Source of the DNA: Actinobacteria bacterium UBA912
GTDB taxonomy: Bacteria > Actinomycetota > Coriobacteriia > Anaerosomatales > UBA912
Length of the DNA stretch: 5,269 bases
Reading direction: 5' to 3'
Assembly (NCBI GenBank): GCA_002293965.1
Contig: DBEG01000048.1
Span: 1 to 5,269 of the forward strand
Under the pieces are notes generated by a model. That model was not told where the DNA came from. It saw only the letters and a list, made by a program, of their open reading frames with translations, and searched no databases. Made by a program: the position numbers and the translations under genes. Shown here piece by piece: positions 4,977 to 5,269 of the stretch (position 1 is the stretch's first letter; each line of letters starts with the position of its first letter).

Positions 4977-5269
4977 CAGGAGTCCACGATGCTGGCGCAG
5001 AGGTCGGCCGGGCAGCAGGGCGAGATCATCGCGCCGAGCACGGAGTCGCCGACGGGGTCGTCGAGTCCGGCGATGTAGGTCGCGACATGGGCGTGGACGC
5101 ACTTGGTCGAAAGCGGGCTCTTCTGGCCTGCGATCCCAACGTGCGGCGTCGGGTCGACACCGCCGGCCGCATCCTTGCGCATCTGGCGGTACCTGGCATC
5201 GGCGGCGATCATCCGGGTCCGCAGCTCGGGGTCGGTGGCGAGTGTCTGCGCCCACTCGGAGATCACGCT
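4976..5269 (-). CDS. DUF501 protein, C-terminal part (start lies beyond the right edge)
   Basis: The frame is open to the right edge and ends with a TGA at 4976-4978 that overlaps the ppx start. Counting from the GTG at 5266, the visible 96 residues show the C-terminal half of DUF501. A charged helix LRTRMIAADARYRQMR (15-30) comes first, then GIAGQ (44-48), then the conserved Cys/His segment KCVHAHVATYIAG (55-67) and DDPVG (69-73), and it ends with CCPADLC (84-90). The GTG at 5266 is internal, because the family has a preceding domain of similar size. DUF501 is an actinobacterial family of unknown function that usually lies between ftsB and ppx. That makes it a good lineage marker. The clustered Cys and His residues hint at metal binding, which is inference. 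Confidence 0.9.
   Translation of the reverse strand, partial: SVISEWAQTLATDPELRTRMIAADARYRQMRKDAAGGVDPTPHVGIAGQKSPLSTKCVHAHVATYIAGLDDPVGDSVLGAMISPCCPADLCASIVDS

Noticed and set aside
1..5269. tRNA gene, CRISPR array or insertion sequence at the island junctions
   Set aside because: No cloverleaf, no regularly spaced repeats and no transposase or terminal inverted repeats with short target duplications were seen; the junctions involve the ppx tail instead.

Overview
The window looks like an actinobacterial (Actinomycetota) chromosome interrupted by an accessory defence island. The right edge carries the end of a DUF501 gene directly followed by a Ppx/GppA phosphatase gene, both on the minus strand and joined by a TGATG stop/start overlap. 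DUF501-ppx next to eno-ftsB is a conserved housekeeping order in Actinomycetota, and the ppx stretch is visibly very GC-rich. No ribosomal, tRNA or marker gene allows a finer placement.

Right to left, which is the direction of transcription: DUF501 (partial, 4976-5269) and ppx (4035-4976) form the conserved core. A gene-free, AT-richer spacer of about 230 bases follows (3805-4034). Next comes a tightly packed three-gene minus-strand operon: a SIR2-family NADase-like protein (2635-3804), a HerA/DUF87-type hexameric ATPase (876-2642) and a small KTSC-domain protein (658-879). The genes overlap by 8 and 4 bases, so translation is probably coupled. SIR2 plus HerA is a known two-gene anti-phage system, in which the SIR2 subunit depletes NAD+ and HerA assembles with it. 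The coupled KTSC gene is an extra partner I do not know from described systems. A second gene-poor stretch (405-657) follows, and then the start of a DUF3800 gene that runs off the left edge (1-404).

The main structural discovery is how the island is bounded. Bases 491-582, beyond the end of the operon, are a decayed copy of the last ~90 bases of ppx, with a frameshift and a lost stop codon. Next to it is a ~55-base sequence (426-480) repeated at 3826-3880 beside the intact ppx, with a perfect 15-base core. The two boxes are exactly 3400 bases apart. The start codons of DUF3800 and SIR2 are also exactly 3400 bases apart, so both cargo genes start 22 bases beyond the same box. This fits repeated site-specific integration of cargo modules at the 3' end of ppx, each bringing its own ppx tail and junction box. 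SIR2-HerA-KTSC would be one module and DUF3800 the head of another. No integrase gene lies in the window.
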